In this document: one piece after another, positions 1 to 7,516 of the stretch
Numbering within the stretch: the first letter of the stretch is position 1
Layout: the number at the start of each line of letters is the position of its first letter
From: Amycolatopsis sp. NBRC 101858
Lineage (GTDB): Bacteria > Actinomycetota > Actinomycetes > Mycobacteriales > Pseudonocardiaceae
DNA: 64,000 nt
Reading direction: 5' to 3'
Assembly: GCF_030269325.1 (NCBI RefSeq)
Contig: NZ_BSTD01000009.1
Span: forward strand, 310,001 to 374,000
Made by a program: the position numbers and the translations under genes
The notes under the pieces: generated by a model
What the model was told of the DNA's origin: nothing
The model's input: the letters and a program-made list of their open reading frames with translations, nothing else
Databases searched by the model: none

Positions 1-1
1 C

Positions 2-199
2 CCGCGGCTGGTTTCCACGCTCGTCGAACCGTTCCGGCGCGGCACCGAACGCATCCGCACCGACCACGCGGGGGTCGGCCTCGGCCTGGCGATCGTCAAG
101 AGCATCACGCAGGCGCACGACGGCACGCTCACCCTCGAGCCCCGCCCCGGCGGCGGGCTCCGCATCACCGTGTCGCTACCACGGTGGTGGCTCCGCTGA
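2..199 (+). CDS. Sensor histidine kinase C-terminus (VanS-like), cut by window start
   Basis: Only the last 65 codons are present. They read through the end of a HATPase_c domain: the G2-box motif GVGLGLAIVKSI (around bases 89-124) followed by a short beta-strand end, closing with TGA at 197-199. This is the ATP-binding part of a two-component sensor kinase. The gene runs towards the vanHAX operon and its end overlaps the end of the murG paralogue by 24 bp. A kinase beside vanHAX is usually VanS, which with VanR switches the resistance genes on; that identity is inferred from position, since the sensor domain lies outside the window. Confidence 0.8.
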   Translation, partial: PRLVSTLVEPFRRGTERIRTDHAGVGLGLAIVKSITQAHDGTLTLEPRPGGGLRITVSLPRWWLR

Positions 200-1288
200 C
201 CCGCGGCGCCCGGCGATCGTGGTGAGCACGTACCGGGCCAGGACGACGTCCGCGTCGGCCGCGCCGGTCGCCCGCGCGCGGGCCGACATCGCCGCGATCC
301 GCCGGGGATCGGTGAGCACGGGGATCAGGGTGGTCTCGATCCAGGCCGGGTCGAGGGCGGCGTCGCCGACGAGCAGACCTCCGCCGGCCGCGACGACCGG
401 CTCGGCGTTCAGCCGCTGCTCACCGCCGCGGTCCGGCAGCGGGACGTACGCGGCGGGCAGGCCGACGGCGGCGAGTTCGGCGCACGTCATCGCCCCCGAG
501 CGGCAGAGCGCGAAGTCGGCCGCGGCGTAGGCGTACCGCATCTGGTCGACGTAAGGCGTGACGACGTAGGGCGGGTCGCCGGCCGGGACGTCGACGGTGT
601 GCCGCGCCCCGGTGATGTGCAGGACCTGCACGCCGGCCGCCCGCAACGCCGACGCCGCGCCGGACGCCGCGGCGTTGAGCGCCCGCGCACCCTGCGAACC
701 ACCGGTGACCAGCAGGACCGGCCCATCGGGGTGCAGGCCGAACCGCTGCCGGGCCGCGTCGCGCAGCGCGGGCCGGTCGAGCCCGGCGATCGCCGGCCGC
801 AGCGGGATCCCGATCGCGGTGGCGTGCGCCAGCCGGATCCCCGGCCCGGCGGCGAACACGTGCGGCGTCATCCGGGCCGCCAGCCGGTTGGCGATGCCGG
901 GCCGGGCGTTCGCCTCGTGGACGACGATCGGCAGGCCCTGCTCGCGCGCGGCGAGGTAGGCAGGCAGGGAGACGTAACCGCCGAACCCCACCACGACCTC
1001 GGCCCGCACGCGGCGGAGCACCGACCCGGCCGCCCGCACCGAGTCGCGCAGCCGGCCCGGCGTGCGCAGCAGTGCTCGCCCCGGCCGGCGCGGCAGCGGT
1101 GCCGGCGGGATGAGCTCGAGCGGGTAGCCGCGGGCCGGGATGAGCGTGGTGTCCAGGCCGCGGACGGTGCCGAGCGCGGTGATCTCGACGGCGGGCACCA
1201 GCCGGCGCACCGCGTCGGCGAAGTTCATCGCGGGCTCGATGTGCCCGGCCGAATGGCCACCGGCGACGACGACGCGCGGTGCGGCCAC
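176..1288 (-). CDS. MurG paralogue (UDP-GlcNAc:lipid I GlcNAc-transferase)
   Basis: A 370-residue GT28-family glycosyltransferase. MurG transfers GlcNAc from UDP-GlcNAc to undecaprenyl-PP-MurNAc-peptide (lipid I) on the inner face of the membrane. The family marks are present: an N-terminal glycine-rich loop GGHSAGHIEPAM, a VVGFGGYVSLPA strand, HEANARPGIANRLA, the C-domain loop TGGSQGARALN and the UDP-GlcNAc site CRSGAMTCAELAAVGLP. It is the last gene of the vanHAX-GNAT operon, 3 bp after the GNAT gene, and is not in a dcw (division/cell wall) cluster, so it is probably a second copy serving the D-Ala-D-Lac precursor route. A general MurG role cannot be excluded from sequence alone. Confidence 0.88.
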   Translation of the reverse strand: MAAPRVVVAGGHSAGHIEPAMNFADAVRRLVPAVEITALGTVRGLDTTLIPARGYPLELIPPAPLPRRPGRALLRTPGRLRDSVRAAGSVLRRVRAEVVVGFGGYVSLPAYLAAREQGLPIVVHEANARPGIANRLAARMTPHVFAAGPGIRLAHATAIGIPLRPAIAGLDRPALRDAARQRFGLHPDGPVLLVTGGSQGARALNAAASGAASALRAAGVQVLHITGARHTVDVPAGDPPYVVTPYVDQMRYAYAAADFALCRSGAMTCAELAAVGLPAAYVPLPDRGGEQRLNAEPVVAAGGGLLVGDAALDPAWIETTLIPVLTDPRRIAAMSARARATGAADADVVLARYVLTTIAGRRGSAEPPPW

Positions 1289-1291
1289 GGC

Positions 1292-1747
1292 TCAGATCTC
1301 CTTGCGATAGGTGTGCGAGGTCGACTTCCGCCGGTACCCGGCGTCCTCGTAGAACGGGTGGGACTCGGCGCGCACGACGTTCGAGCGGACCACGATCGTG
1401 CGCAGGCCCTGCCGGACCGCCCACCGTTCGGCGGCTTCCACCAGCGCGCGGCCGGCGCCCGAGCGGCGGGCCGCCGCGACGACGACCAGGCCCGTGATCT
1501 CGAGGGTTTCGTCTTGGTGCGGGAGCGCCTGCCGCCGCTCGACGCTGACGTAGCCGTCGATGCGGGAGCCGTCGCCCGGCGCCGCGACCAGCACCCGCTG
1601 CGTGTCCGAGCGCAGGACGGCCGCCAGCCGCCGGGTCACCGCGGCGAGTTCGCCCGGGTACCCGAGTTCGGCCAGCAACCCGGTGACCCGCGGAGTGTCG
1701 GCGGCCCGCAGCGGGCGGATCTCCCGGCTAGCCGACGGGGAAGTCAA
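1292..1747 (-). CDS. GNAT-family N-acetyltransferase in the van operon
   Basis: A 151-residue GNAT protein. The acetyl-CoA binding segment reads VVVAAARRSGAGRALVEAAE (a variant of R/Q-x-x-G-x-G/A), followed by the usual C-terminal FYEDAGYRRKS strand. No ATG fits; the best start is a TTG at 1747, inside the end of vanX, giving a 20-bp overlap and probable translational coupling. The substrate is unknown. Its place between vanX and a murG paralogue suggests acetylation of a cell-wall precursor or of a glycopeptide, but this rests on context only. Confidence 0.8.
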   Translation of the reverse strand: MTSPSASREIRPLRAADTPRVTGLLAELGYPGELAAVTRRLAAVLRSDTQRVLVAAPGDGSRIDGYVSVERRQALPHQDETLEITGLVVVAAARRSGAGRALVEAAERWAVRQGLRTIVVRSNVVRAESHPFYEDAGYRRKSTSHTYRKEI

Positions 1748-2336
1748 AGTACGTCTCCGGGAAAGGCTCGTCCCGCAGCGTGTAGTGCCACCACTCGCGG
1801 TCGTACCGGCGGAAGCCGCAGGCCTCCATGAGGGAACAGAGGTGGTGCCGGTTGCCCGCTTCGGCCGGCGTGATCCCCGGTGCGCCGTGGTGCGAGACCG
1901 CGTCCATCAGGTCGTGGTCACCGCCCATCGCGGCGAGCTCACCGGTGGCCAGGTGGTAGAGCGTGAGGTCGACGGTGCTGCCCCGGCTGTGCCCGGACTT
2001 CGTGGCCACGTAACCCTTTTCGAACATCTGCGCCCGGTCGATGTTCGGGTAGTGCCGCCGCTTCGTCCGCCCGTCCTCGGGCCGCCGCGACCAGCGCAGG
2101 AAGCAGTCCACGGCGCGCTGCGGCCGGTAGCCGTCCCACAGGAGCAGGCCGAAGCCGAGGGTCTCGGCCTTTTCCTGCGCTCGTTCCAGGGCCGCGCACA
2201 GGGCTCGCGTGCCGACGACCCGGTTCGCCAGGTAGCCGTCCACCGGCTTGCCGGTGAAGTTGTCCCAGGTGGCGTACTTGGCGTCCCAGCGGATGCCGGG
2301 CGCGAACTCGTCCACGAAGACGAAGTCGTCCTTCAC
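1728..2336 (-). CDS. vanX: VanX, zinc D-Ala-D-Ala dipeptidase
   Basis: VanX hydrolyses cytoplasmic D-Ala-D-Ala so that only D-Ala-D-Lac enters peptidoglycan precursors. The 202-residue product matches the family's usual length. It keeps the WDGYRPQRAV segment, SGHSRGSTVDLTLY with the zinc ligands His (about residue 116) and Asp (about 123), and EWWHY near residue 182 with the catalytic Glu and third zinc ligand His. The start chosen is GTG at 2334-2336, which overlaps the vanA stop as GTGA; it begins at residues VKDDFVFVDEF, the point where known VanX proteins begin. Longer upstream reading in this frame is a shadow of vanA. It is third in the vanHAX order. Confidence 0.96.
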   Translation of the reverse strand: MKDDFVFVDEFAPGIRWDAKYATWDNFTGKPVDGYLANRVVGTRALCAALERAQEKAETLGFGLLLWDGYRPQRAVDCFLRWSRRPEDGRTKRRHYPNIDRAQMFEKGYVATKSGHSRGSTVDLTLYHLATGELAAMGGDHDLMDAVSHHGAPGITPAEAGNRHHLCSLMEACGFRRYDREWWHYTLRDEPFPETYFDFPVG

Positions 2337-3367
2337 TGGGATTTCCCCGTCAAAGCCAGCGACACCAGCCGGTCGAGCACTTCGCCGAGCGGCAGCCCCG
2401 CGGCCGCCATCATCCGCGGGTAGCGGCTGTAGGACGTCAGGCCGGGCAAGGTGTTGACCTCGTTGAGGACCACCGTCCCGTCTTCCTTGAGGAACAGGTC
2501 GACCCGCGCCAGCCCCCGGCAGCCCAGGGCACGGTAGACGGCCTTCGCCGTTTCCCGGACGAGCGCACGCGACTCCGCCGGGATGTCCGCGGGAACGACG
2601 AACGTCGAGTTCTCGGAGCCGCTTTCGGGGTTGCTTTCCTGGTGGATCTTGAAGAATCCGTGGGAGAGCGCGACCCGGTCCAGCTCGCCGGTGATCAGGT
2701 CCTCGTCGTTGCCCAGGACGGAACACCCGATCTCGCTGCCGGCGACCGCCTGCTCGATCAGCACCTTGTGGTCGTACTGCCGCGCGGCCGCCACCGCACC
2801 CGGCAGTTCTTCCGCGCGGGACACCTTGCTGACGCCGAAGGACGACCCCGAACGGGCCGGCTTGACGAAGACGGGGTAGGTGAGCTCGCCGGGATCGACG
2901 GTCTCGTCCGCGGTGACGGCCCGGAACTCCGGCGTCGCGATCCCCGCGTTCCCGGTGACGAGGTAGGTGAGGGACTTGTCCATGCACAGAGCGGAACTCG
3001 GGACGTCACAGCCGACGTAGGGAACGCCGGCCAGTTCGGCCAAACCCTGCATCGCGCCGTCCTCGCCGAGCCGGCCGTGCAGGAGGGGCAGCACGACGTC
3101 CAGCCTGATCGTTTCGTACCGGCCCGCTTCCAGGACGAGCAGCCCGTGGACGGTCCGGTCCGGTGACAGCACGACCGGACGGCTGTTCTCCCAGCCCTCG
3201 CCGGGGCCGTCGCAGAGCTTCCATTCGCCGTTCTTCGTGATCCCGATCCAGAACGGTTCGTACTTTTCCGGGTCGAGGTGCTTCGCGACCTCTCGCGCGG
3301 ATTTGACGGAGACGGGGTGTTCTTCGGTGGATCCCCCGAAGACGATTCCGACCTTCAACCTATCCAT
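2333..3367 (-). CDS. vanA: VanA-type D-alanine--D-lactate ligase
   Basis: An ATP-grasp ligase that joins D-Ala to D-lactate made by VanH; the resulting depsipeptide terminus binds vancomycin-type antibiotics poorly. The protein starts MDRLKVGIVFGGSTEEH and contains the ATP-grasp segments VKPARSGSSFGVSKV and LARVDLFLKEDG plus NEVNTLPGLTSYSRYPRMM. The specificity loop reads HGFFKIHQE, with the His (about residue 241) that marks D-Lac rather than D-Ala or D-Ser ligases. I start at ATG 3365-3367 (344 residues), overlapping vanH by 8 bp; a TTG six codons upstream is less likely. It closely resembles VanA of clinical enterococci along its length, as expected for the actinobacterial lineage. Confidence 0.96.
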   Translation of the reverse strand: MDRLKVGIVFGGSTEEHPVSVKSAREVAKHLDPEKYEPFWIGITKNGEWKLCDGPGEGWENSRPVVLSPDRTVHGLLVLEAGRYETIRLDVVLPLLHGRLGEDGAMQGLAELAGVPYVGCDVPSSALCMDKSLTYLVTGNAGIATPEFRAVTADETVDPGELTYPVFVKPARSGSSFGVSKVSRAEELPGAVAAARQYDHKVLIEQAVAGSEIGCSVLGNDEDLITGELDRVALSHGFFKIHQESNPESGSENSTFVVPADIPAESRALVRETAKAVYRALGCRGLARVDLFLKEDGTVVLNEVNTLPGLTSYSRYPRMMAAAGLPLGEVLDRLVSLALTGKSQ

Positions 3368-4379
3368 GCCGATTCCCGCTTTCAAAGGTCAGGCAGTTGA
3401 CGAGACTGTTTTCGACGGTGTCGCTCAAGGCGTGGTCCGTGTAGTAGGCGGTGTGCGGGCTGATCAGCACGTTCGGCATGCCCTGCAGCCGCAGCAGCGA
3501 TTCGCTCCCGAGGGGCTGGTCCCGGCAGTCGGCGTAGAAGATGCCTTCTTCGCCTTCGAGGACGTCCAACGCCGCGCCGCCCAGCTTTCCGCTTTCCAGC
3601 GCGGGGATCAGGGCTTCGGTGTCGAGCAGGGAACCGCGTCCGGTGTTGACGACGACCGCGCCGCGGCGCATCTGCCCGATCCGCCGCCGGTCCAGGAGGT
3701 GGTGGGTGTCCGCGGTGAGCGGCGTGTGCAGTGTCACGATGTCGCTCTGCACCAGCAGATCATCGAGCGCGACGTAGTCGGCCGAGGTCTGCGGGCGGCT
3801 GTCGTAGGCCAGCGTCCGGCAGCCGAAACCCCGCAGCCGGTCGATGACCGCGGCCCCGATGCGTCCCGTGCCGACCACCCCGACGGTCAGGTCGCGCAGT
3901 TCTTTCCCGCGTACCTCGCTCAACCGGTAGTCGTGCACTTCCGCGCGCCGGAGGACGGATTTCGCGTTCCGCACCACCATCAGCATCAACATCAGCGTGT
4001 AATCGGCGACGCTGTCGGGGGAGTAGGCGACGGTGCCCACGGAAATGCCGACGCGCTCCGCATAGCCCACGTCGATGTGGTTGAACCCGACGCTCCGGGT
4101 GGAGACGTATTCGACCCCGGCTTTGCTCAGGGCGAGCAGGGCAGGCTCGGTGAGCCGGGTCTTGTGCCCGACGCTGACGCACCGGTTGCCGAGCGCGAGG
4201 TCACTGGTGGCTTCGGAAGCGGCGGCGTCGGTGATGGTCGGGACGACACCGAAGCGCGGCGCCATCTCCCGGAACAGGACGGCCTCGTCCGGCTCGCATC
4301 CGTAGATCGTGATCCCCATCGCCGGCGGGGACGGGGCCGGCGATCGGACCGCGGTACGTGCTGGTTCGCCGTAGGTCAT
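3360..4379 (-). CDS. vanH: VanH, D-lactate dehydrogenase
   Basis: An NAD(P)H-dependent D-2-hydroxyacid dehydrogenase that reduces pyruvate to D-lactate for VanA. Visible marks are the Rossmann loop VGVVGTGRIGAAV, the catalytic NTGRGSLLDTEAL segment (Arg), the LDVLEGEEGIFY segment (Glu) and SPHTAYYTDHA with the catalytic His. At 339 residues it is about 17 longer than enterococcal VanH; an internal ATG at 4317-4319 (MGITIYGC) would remove a Pro/Ala-rich extension and match the family start better. Neither start has a clear ribosome binding site. It is the first gene of the operon. Confidence 0.94.
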   Translation of the reverse strand: MTYGEPARTAVRSPAPSPPAMGITIYGCEPDEAVLFREMAPRFGVVPTITDAAASEATSDLALGNRCVSVGHKTRLTEPALLALSKAGVEYVSTRSVGFNHIDVGYAERVGISVGTVAYSPDSVADYTLMLMLMVVRNAKSVLRRAEVHDYRLSEVRGKELRDLTVGVVGTGRIGAAVIDRLRGFGCRTLAYDSRPQTSADYVALDDLLVQSDIVTLHTPLTADTHHLLDRRRIGQMRRGAVVVNTGRGSLLDTEALIPALESGKLGGAALDVLEGEEGIFYADCRDQPLGSESLLRLQGMPNVLISPHTAYYTDHALSDTVENSLVNCLTFESGNRHG

Positions 4380-4432
4380 GCCGGCCAGTCAAACCAGCCC
4401 GCTGTTGCCGTCCCGTATGCGGATTTCGATAG

Positions 4433-4452
4433 GCCGGCAATATGTTACCGGC
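4433..4452 (-). promoter_or_regulatory. Candidate vanH promoter/operator
   Basis: The 79-bp gap upstream of vanH has an inverted repeat, GCCGG (4433-4437) and CCGGC (4448-4452), around an AT-rich centre. On the minus strand the centre reads TAACAT, a plausible -10 hexamer about 65 bp before the vanH start. I see no convincing -35. Binding by the VanR response regulator is a guess. Confidence 0.3.
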
Positions 4453-4458
4453 GGGTAG

Positions 4459-5379
4459 TCAGCGAAGCCGGATCGCCAGCCAGCCGGCGACGGTGTTCAG
4501 CAGCTCCTCGTCCACGGGGTTGCGGAGCAACCGGCGGTAGGAGAACACGGACGCCGGCCCGTCGGTGCGGCGGAGGATGTGGGTAAGGCCCGGAGTCCGG
4601 TGGGTTTCGGCCCCGCCCGGCACCAGCTGCGCGATCACGTCGAGGTCGCCCGGGTCGACCTGCACGTCCTCGGCGCCGGTCACGGCCAGCACGGGAACCG
4701 GGATGCGGGCCAGGTCCGGACGCGGGTCGTAAGCCAGCTGCTCGCGCCACCACCGCGCGTTGATCCGCAGGCCGCCGATGCGGGCCGTGTCGGTGGTGGT
4801 GGCGGCCAGCCGCGCCAGCTGCCGGGTGGCGACGCGGCGCAGGACGGGCAGCAGCGGGCGCGGCAGCGACTCCGCCAGCCGGGCGCCCTGCCAGCGCAGG
4901 GCCTGGTCACCGGGACGCGCGTAGCCGGCGAGCAGGACCGCGGCGGCGGGCTGGGCGTGGGCGGCCAGCCACATCGCGTGGACGGCGCCTTCGCTGTGCC
5001 CGAGCACGCCGACGGCGCGGGAGCGGATCTCCGGGTGGCTACGCAGGGCGTTCAGGGCGGCCGCGCCGTCGGCCCGGTTGTCCAGGAACCCCACGGTGTG
5101 CCAGTCGCCCGGGGTGGCGCCGACGCCGCGGCGGTCGTAGCGCAGTGAGGCGATGCCGTGCCGGGCCAGGACGGCGGCGAGCGGGCGGCCGAGGTCCATC
5201 CGCACCCGGCCGGCGTTGGAGTCGCGGTCGACCTTCCCGGAACCGGGCAGGCAGAGCACAGCCGGGTGCGGGCCCTCGCCGGCGGGGAGCGTGAGCGTGC
5301 TCGCGAGGGCGAGGCCGTCGGCGGCCGGGACGGTCAGCCGGAGTTCCCGCACATCGTTCGTGGTCGTGCCGCGGTCCAT
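4459..5379 (-). CDS. Alpha/beta hydrolase (serine aminopeptidase/dienelactone-hydrolase type)
   Basis: A 306-residue cytoplasmic alpha/beta hydrolase. The nucleophile elbow is GHSEGA (GxSxG), an oxyanion-side LCLPGSG strand comes early, and the probable acid and base lie in VTGAEDVQVDP and the later LTHIL. The substrate is unknown. The start at 5377-5379 is set by a GGAGGT ribosome binding site seven bases upstream. It diverges from the HTH gene at 5441, with a compact repeat array between them, so that regulator very probably controls it. It is read in the same direction as vanHAX but is separated from vanH by a promoter-sized gap and is unlikely to belong to the resistance system. Confidence 0.88.
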   Translation of the reverse strand: MDRGTTTNDVRELRLTVPAADGLALASTLTLPAGEGPHPAVLCLPGSGKVDRDSNAGRVRMDLGRPLAAVLARHGIASLRYDRRGVGATPGDWHTVGFLDNRADGAAALNALRSHPEIRSRAVGVLGHSEGAVHAMWLAAHAQPAAAVLLAGYARPGDQALRWQGARLAESLPRPLLPVLRRVATRQLARLAATTTDTARIGGLRINARWWREQLAYDPRPDLARIPVPVLAVTGAEDVQVDPGDLDVIAQLVPGGAETHRTPGLTHILRRTDGPASVFSYRRLLRNPVDEELLNTVAGWLAIRLR

Positions 5380-5397
5380 GGGACGCACCTCCATTGG

Positions 5398-5420
5398 TAT
5401 CAGTTTTGATATTAGTATCA
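5398..5420. promoter_or_regulatory. Operator array between hydrolase and its HTH regulator
   Basis: Three 5-bp half sites sit exactly 9 bp apart in the 61-bp divergent spacer: TATCA (5398-5402), TGATA (5407-5411) and TATCA (5416-5420). This alternating inverted arrangement in an AT-rich patch fits the binding site of a dimeric winged-helix regulator, most likely the product of the gene at 5441. Confidence 0.5.
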
Positions 5421-5440
5421 GATGTGGGAAGCTCGTGTCC

Positions 5441-5965
5441 ATGGCCACGCTCGACTTGCTGCTGCACCCCGTCCGGCTCCGCATCCTGCGGACGTTCCTG
5501 GACGGCCACCCGGCCACGACGGCCGAGCTGCGCGAGCGCCTGCCGGACATCCCGCACGCGACGATGTACCGCCACGTCGCGGCGCTCGCGTCGGCGGGCG
5601 TGCTCGAGGTGCTCGACGAAAAACGCGTCCGGGGCACGGTCGAACGCCGGTACCGGCTGTCCTGGCAGCACGCGGAGATCGGCCCGGCCGACCGGGCGGC
5701 GATGACGGCCGAGGACCACCGCAAGACTTTCACCGCCTTCGTCGGCGGTCTCCTGGCCGACTTCGACCAGTACCTGACGCGCGACCCGGCCGACCCCACC
5801 GCGGACGGCGTGACCTACCAGCAAGCGGCGCTGTGGCTGACCGACGCGGAGATGGCCGAGCTGGCGACGGCGATCCGCGAGGCCGTCACCGCCCGGCTGG
5901 GCCGGGACCCCGGCCCGGGCCGCACCCGCCGCATGATCAGCCTGGTGACCATGCCGGCGGAGTGA
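5441..5965 (+). CDS. ArsR-like winged-helix transcriptional regulator
   Basis: A 174-residue regulator. The N-terminal half, from LLLHPVRLRILRTFLDG through AELRERLPDIPHATMYRHVAAL to VRGTVERRYRL, is an ArsR-type winged helix with a DNA-recognition helix and a beta-wing. The C-terminal half, about 95 residues, has no motif I recognise and may bind a ligand or dimerise. ATG 5441 follows a GGGAAG ribosome binding site; a GTG two codons earlier is also possible. It is divergent from the hydrolase at 4459-5379 and likely represses it and itself through the array at 5398-5420. Confidence 0.85.
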   Translation: MATLDLLLHPVRLRILRTFLDGHPATTAELRERLPDIPHATMYRHVAALASAGVLEVLDEKRVRGTVERRYRLSWQHAEIGPADRAAMTAEDHRKTFTAFVGGLLADFDQYLTRDPADPTADGVTYQQAALWLTDAEMAELATAIREAVTARLGRDPGPGRTRRMISLVTMPAE

Positions 5966-6002
5966 CCGGTAACTTCGTCCACGATCGAGGGGAGCTGACG
6001 GA

Positions 6003-6854
6003 GTGGCGCGTCTTCATGTCGGCTGCGCGATGTGGACCCACAAGGCGTGGCCCGGGCGGTTCGTGCCGCAGTCGCTGCCGGCCGGCGAACGCCTGCGGGC
6101 CTACGCCGGCTGGTGCAACGCGGTCGAAGGCAACACGACGTTCTACGCGACTCCGGCCCGGACCACGGTCGCGACTTGGGCGCAGCAGACCGATCCCGGC
6201 TTCCGGTTCGTGGTCAAGCTGCCCAAGGTCGTCACGCACGAGCGCCGGTTCGCCGGGGTCGAGACCGAGATGCGGGCGTTCCTGGACGCGATCGAACCGC
6301 TCGGCGAACGGGCGGTCCTGTGGACCCAGCTGCCCGGCTCGTTCGGCCCGTCGGATGTCGACGCGCTCGGCCGTTTCCTGCGCCGCCTCCCCGCCGACCG
6401 CCGGCGCGCGGTGGAGGTGCGTCACCCCGGGTTCTTCACCGACGCCGCCTCGACGTCGCTGCTGGAGGGGGCGCTCGCCAGTGCGGACGCCGAGTGGGTG
6501 CCGTTCGACACCACGGTCTTCTTCGGGAGCCCGCCGACCAGCGAGGCCGAGCAGGACGCCTGGGCCAAGAAACCGCGGCTGCCCCGGCGAACGCGGGCGC
6601 TGACCGACCGGCCGATCGTCCGCTACCTGGGCCGCGACTCGGTCGAGGAGACGGTCGAGGGGTGGCGGCCGTGGGCCGAGGCGGTCGCCGGCTGGCTGCG
6701 CGAGGGCCGATCGCCGACGGTCTTCCTGCACACCCCCGACAACAACGACGCACCGGCGCTGGCCCGCCGCTTCCACGACGACGTCCGAGCGCTGGTGCCG
6801 GGCCTCGAGGCGCTGCCCGAGCCGGAGCCGATCGAGCCCGCGACCCTGTTCTGA
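6003..6854 (+). CDS. DUF72 family protein
   Basis: A 283-residue protein of the DUF72 family, which has a TIM-barrel-like fold and no firmly established activity. Family features are the start LHVGCAMWTHKAWPG, the NAVEGNTTFYATP segment, FRFVVKLPKVVTH, LWTQLPGSF, AVEVRHPGFF and the C-terminal FLHTPDNNDAPALAR. The GTG start at 6003 is preceded by a purine-rich GGGGAG. It stands alone between the HTH gene and a reductase gene. Confidence 0.9.
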   Translation: MARLHVGCAMWTHKAWPGRFVPQSLPAGERLRAYAGWCNAVEGNTTFYATPARTTVATWAQQTDPGFRFVVKLPKVVTHERRFAGVETEMRAFLDAIEPLGERAVLWTQLPGSFGPSDVDALGRFLRRLPADRRRAVEVRHPGFFTDAASTSLLEGALASADAEWVPFDTTVFFGSPPTSEAEQDAWAKKPRLPRRTRALTDRPIVRYLGRDSVEETVEGWRPWAEAVAGWLREGRSPTVFLHTPDNNDAPALARRFHDDVRALVPGLEALPEPEPIEPATLF

Positions 6855-6949
6855 CGAACGGTGCGCGTCGCCTGGGGTGGATCCACCGATCAGGTTTTCG
6901 CGCCGCGCCCGTCTGTACCTGTGAGATCGACTCACGGAAGGCTGGCACG

Positions 6950-7516
6950 ATGCGGAAACTGATCTTCGGCATGAACGTGACCCTGGACGGCTACATCGCC
7001 GCGACCGGCGTCGGCATCGGCTGGAGCGGGCCGCCGAGCGACGAGCTGTTCCAGTGGTGGCTCGACCAGGAGCAGGCGAGCGGCCTGACGCTGTACGGGC
7101 GCAAGCTGTGGGAGGCGATGAGCTCCCACTGGCCGACCGGCGACCAGCTGCCGGGCGCGACCCCGGCGCAGATCGAGTTCGCGCGGAACTGGCGGGACAC
7201 GCCGAAGGTGGTGTTCTCCTCGACGATCGACCAGGTCGACTGGAACACCCGCCTGGTCGCCGGCGACGCGGTCGCCGAGATCACCCGGCTCAAGGCCGGG
7301 GACGGCGCCCCGATGCGCATCGCCGGCGCGACGCTCGCCGGGGCCGCCATCCGGGCCGGGCTGGTCGACGACTACGAGATCGTCACCCATCCGGTCCTGG
7401 TGGGCGGCGGCACGCCGTTCTTCACGGGGCTGGACAGCTGGGTGAACCTGAACCTCGTGGAGACGCGGACGTTCCCCGGCGGCGTGGTGCTGACCCGGTA
7501 CGAGACGAAGCGGTGA
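6950..7516 (+). CDS. Dihydrofolate reductase-like (RibD C-terminal) reductase
   Basis: A 188-residue protein of the RibD C-terminal/DHFR-like superfamily, an NADPH-dependent reductase fold common in actinobacteria. It begins MRKLIFGMNVTLDGYIAA and has LYGRKLWEAM, KVVFSSTIDQVDW and the C-terminal HPVLVGGGTPFF segment. The substrate is not known. A small inverted repeat, GTGAG and CTCAC (6921-6935), lies just ahead of the gene and could be an operator. The ORF ends one base before the stop of the convergent sigma factor gene. Confidence 0.87.
   Translation: MRKLIFGMNVTLDGYIAATGVGIGWSGPPSDELFQWWLDQEQASGLTLYGRKLWEAMSSHWPTGDQLPGATPAQIEFARNWRDTPKVVFSSTIDQVDWNTRLVAGDAVAEITRLKAGDGAPMRIAGATLAGAAIRAGLVDDYEIVTHPVLVGGGTPFFTGLDSWVNLNLVETRTFPGGVVLTRYETKR

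Noticed and set aside
420..1424. Long open frames antisense or frame-shifted to the murG paralogue
   Set aside because: Arg/Ala/Pro-rich shadow translations caused by high GC3; the murG frame has clear family motifs.
1728..2987. A 419-codon version of vanX extending upstream
   Set aside because: The extra part is a shadow of vanA; GTG 2336 matches the family's start and overlaps the vanA stop.
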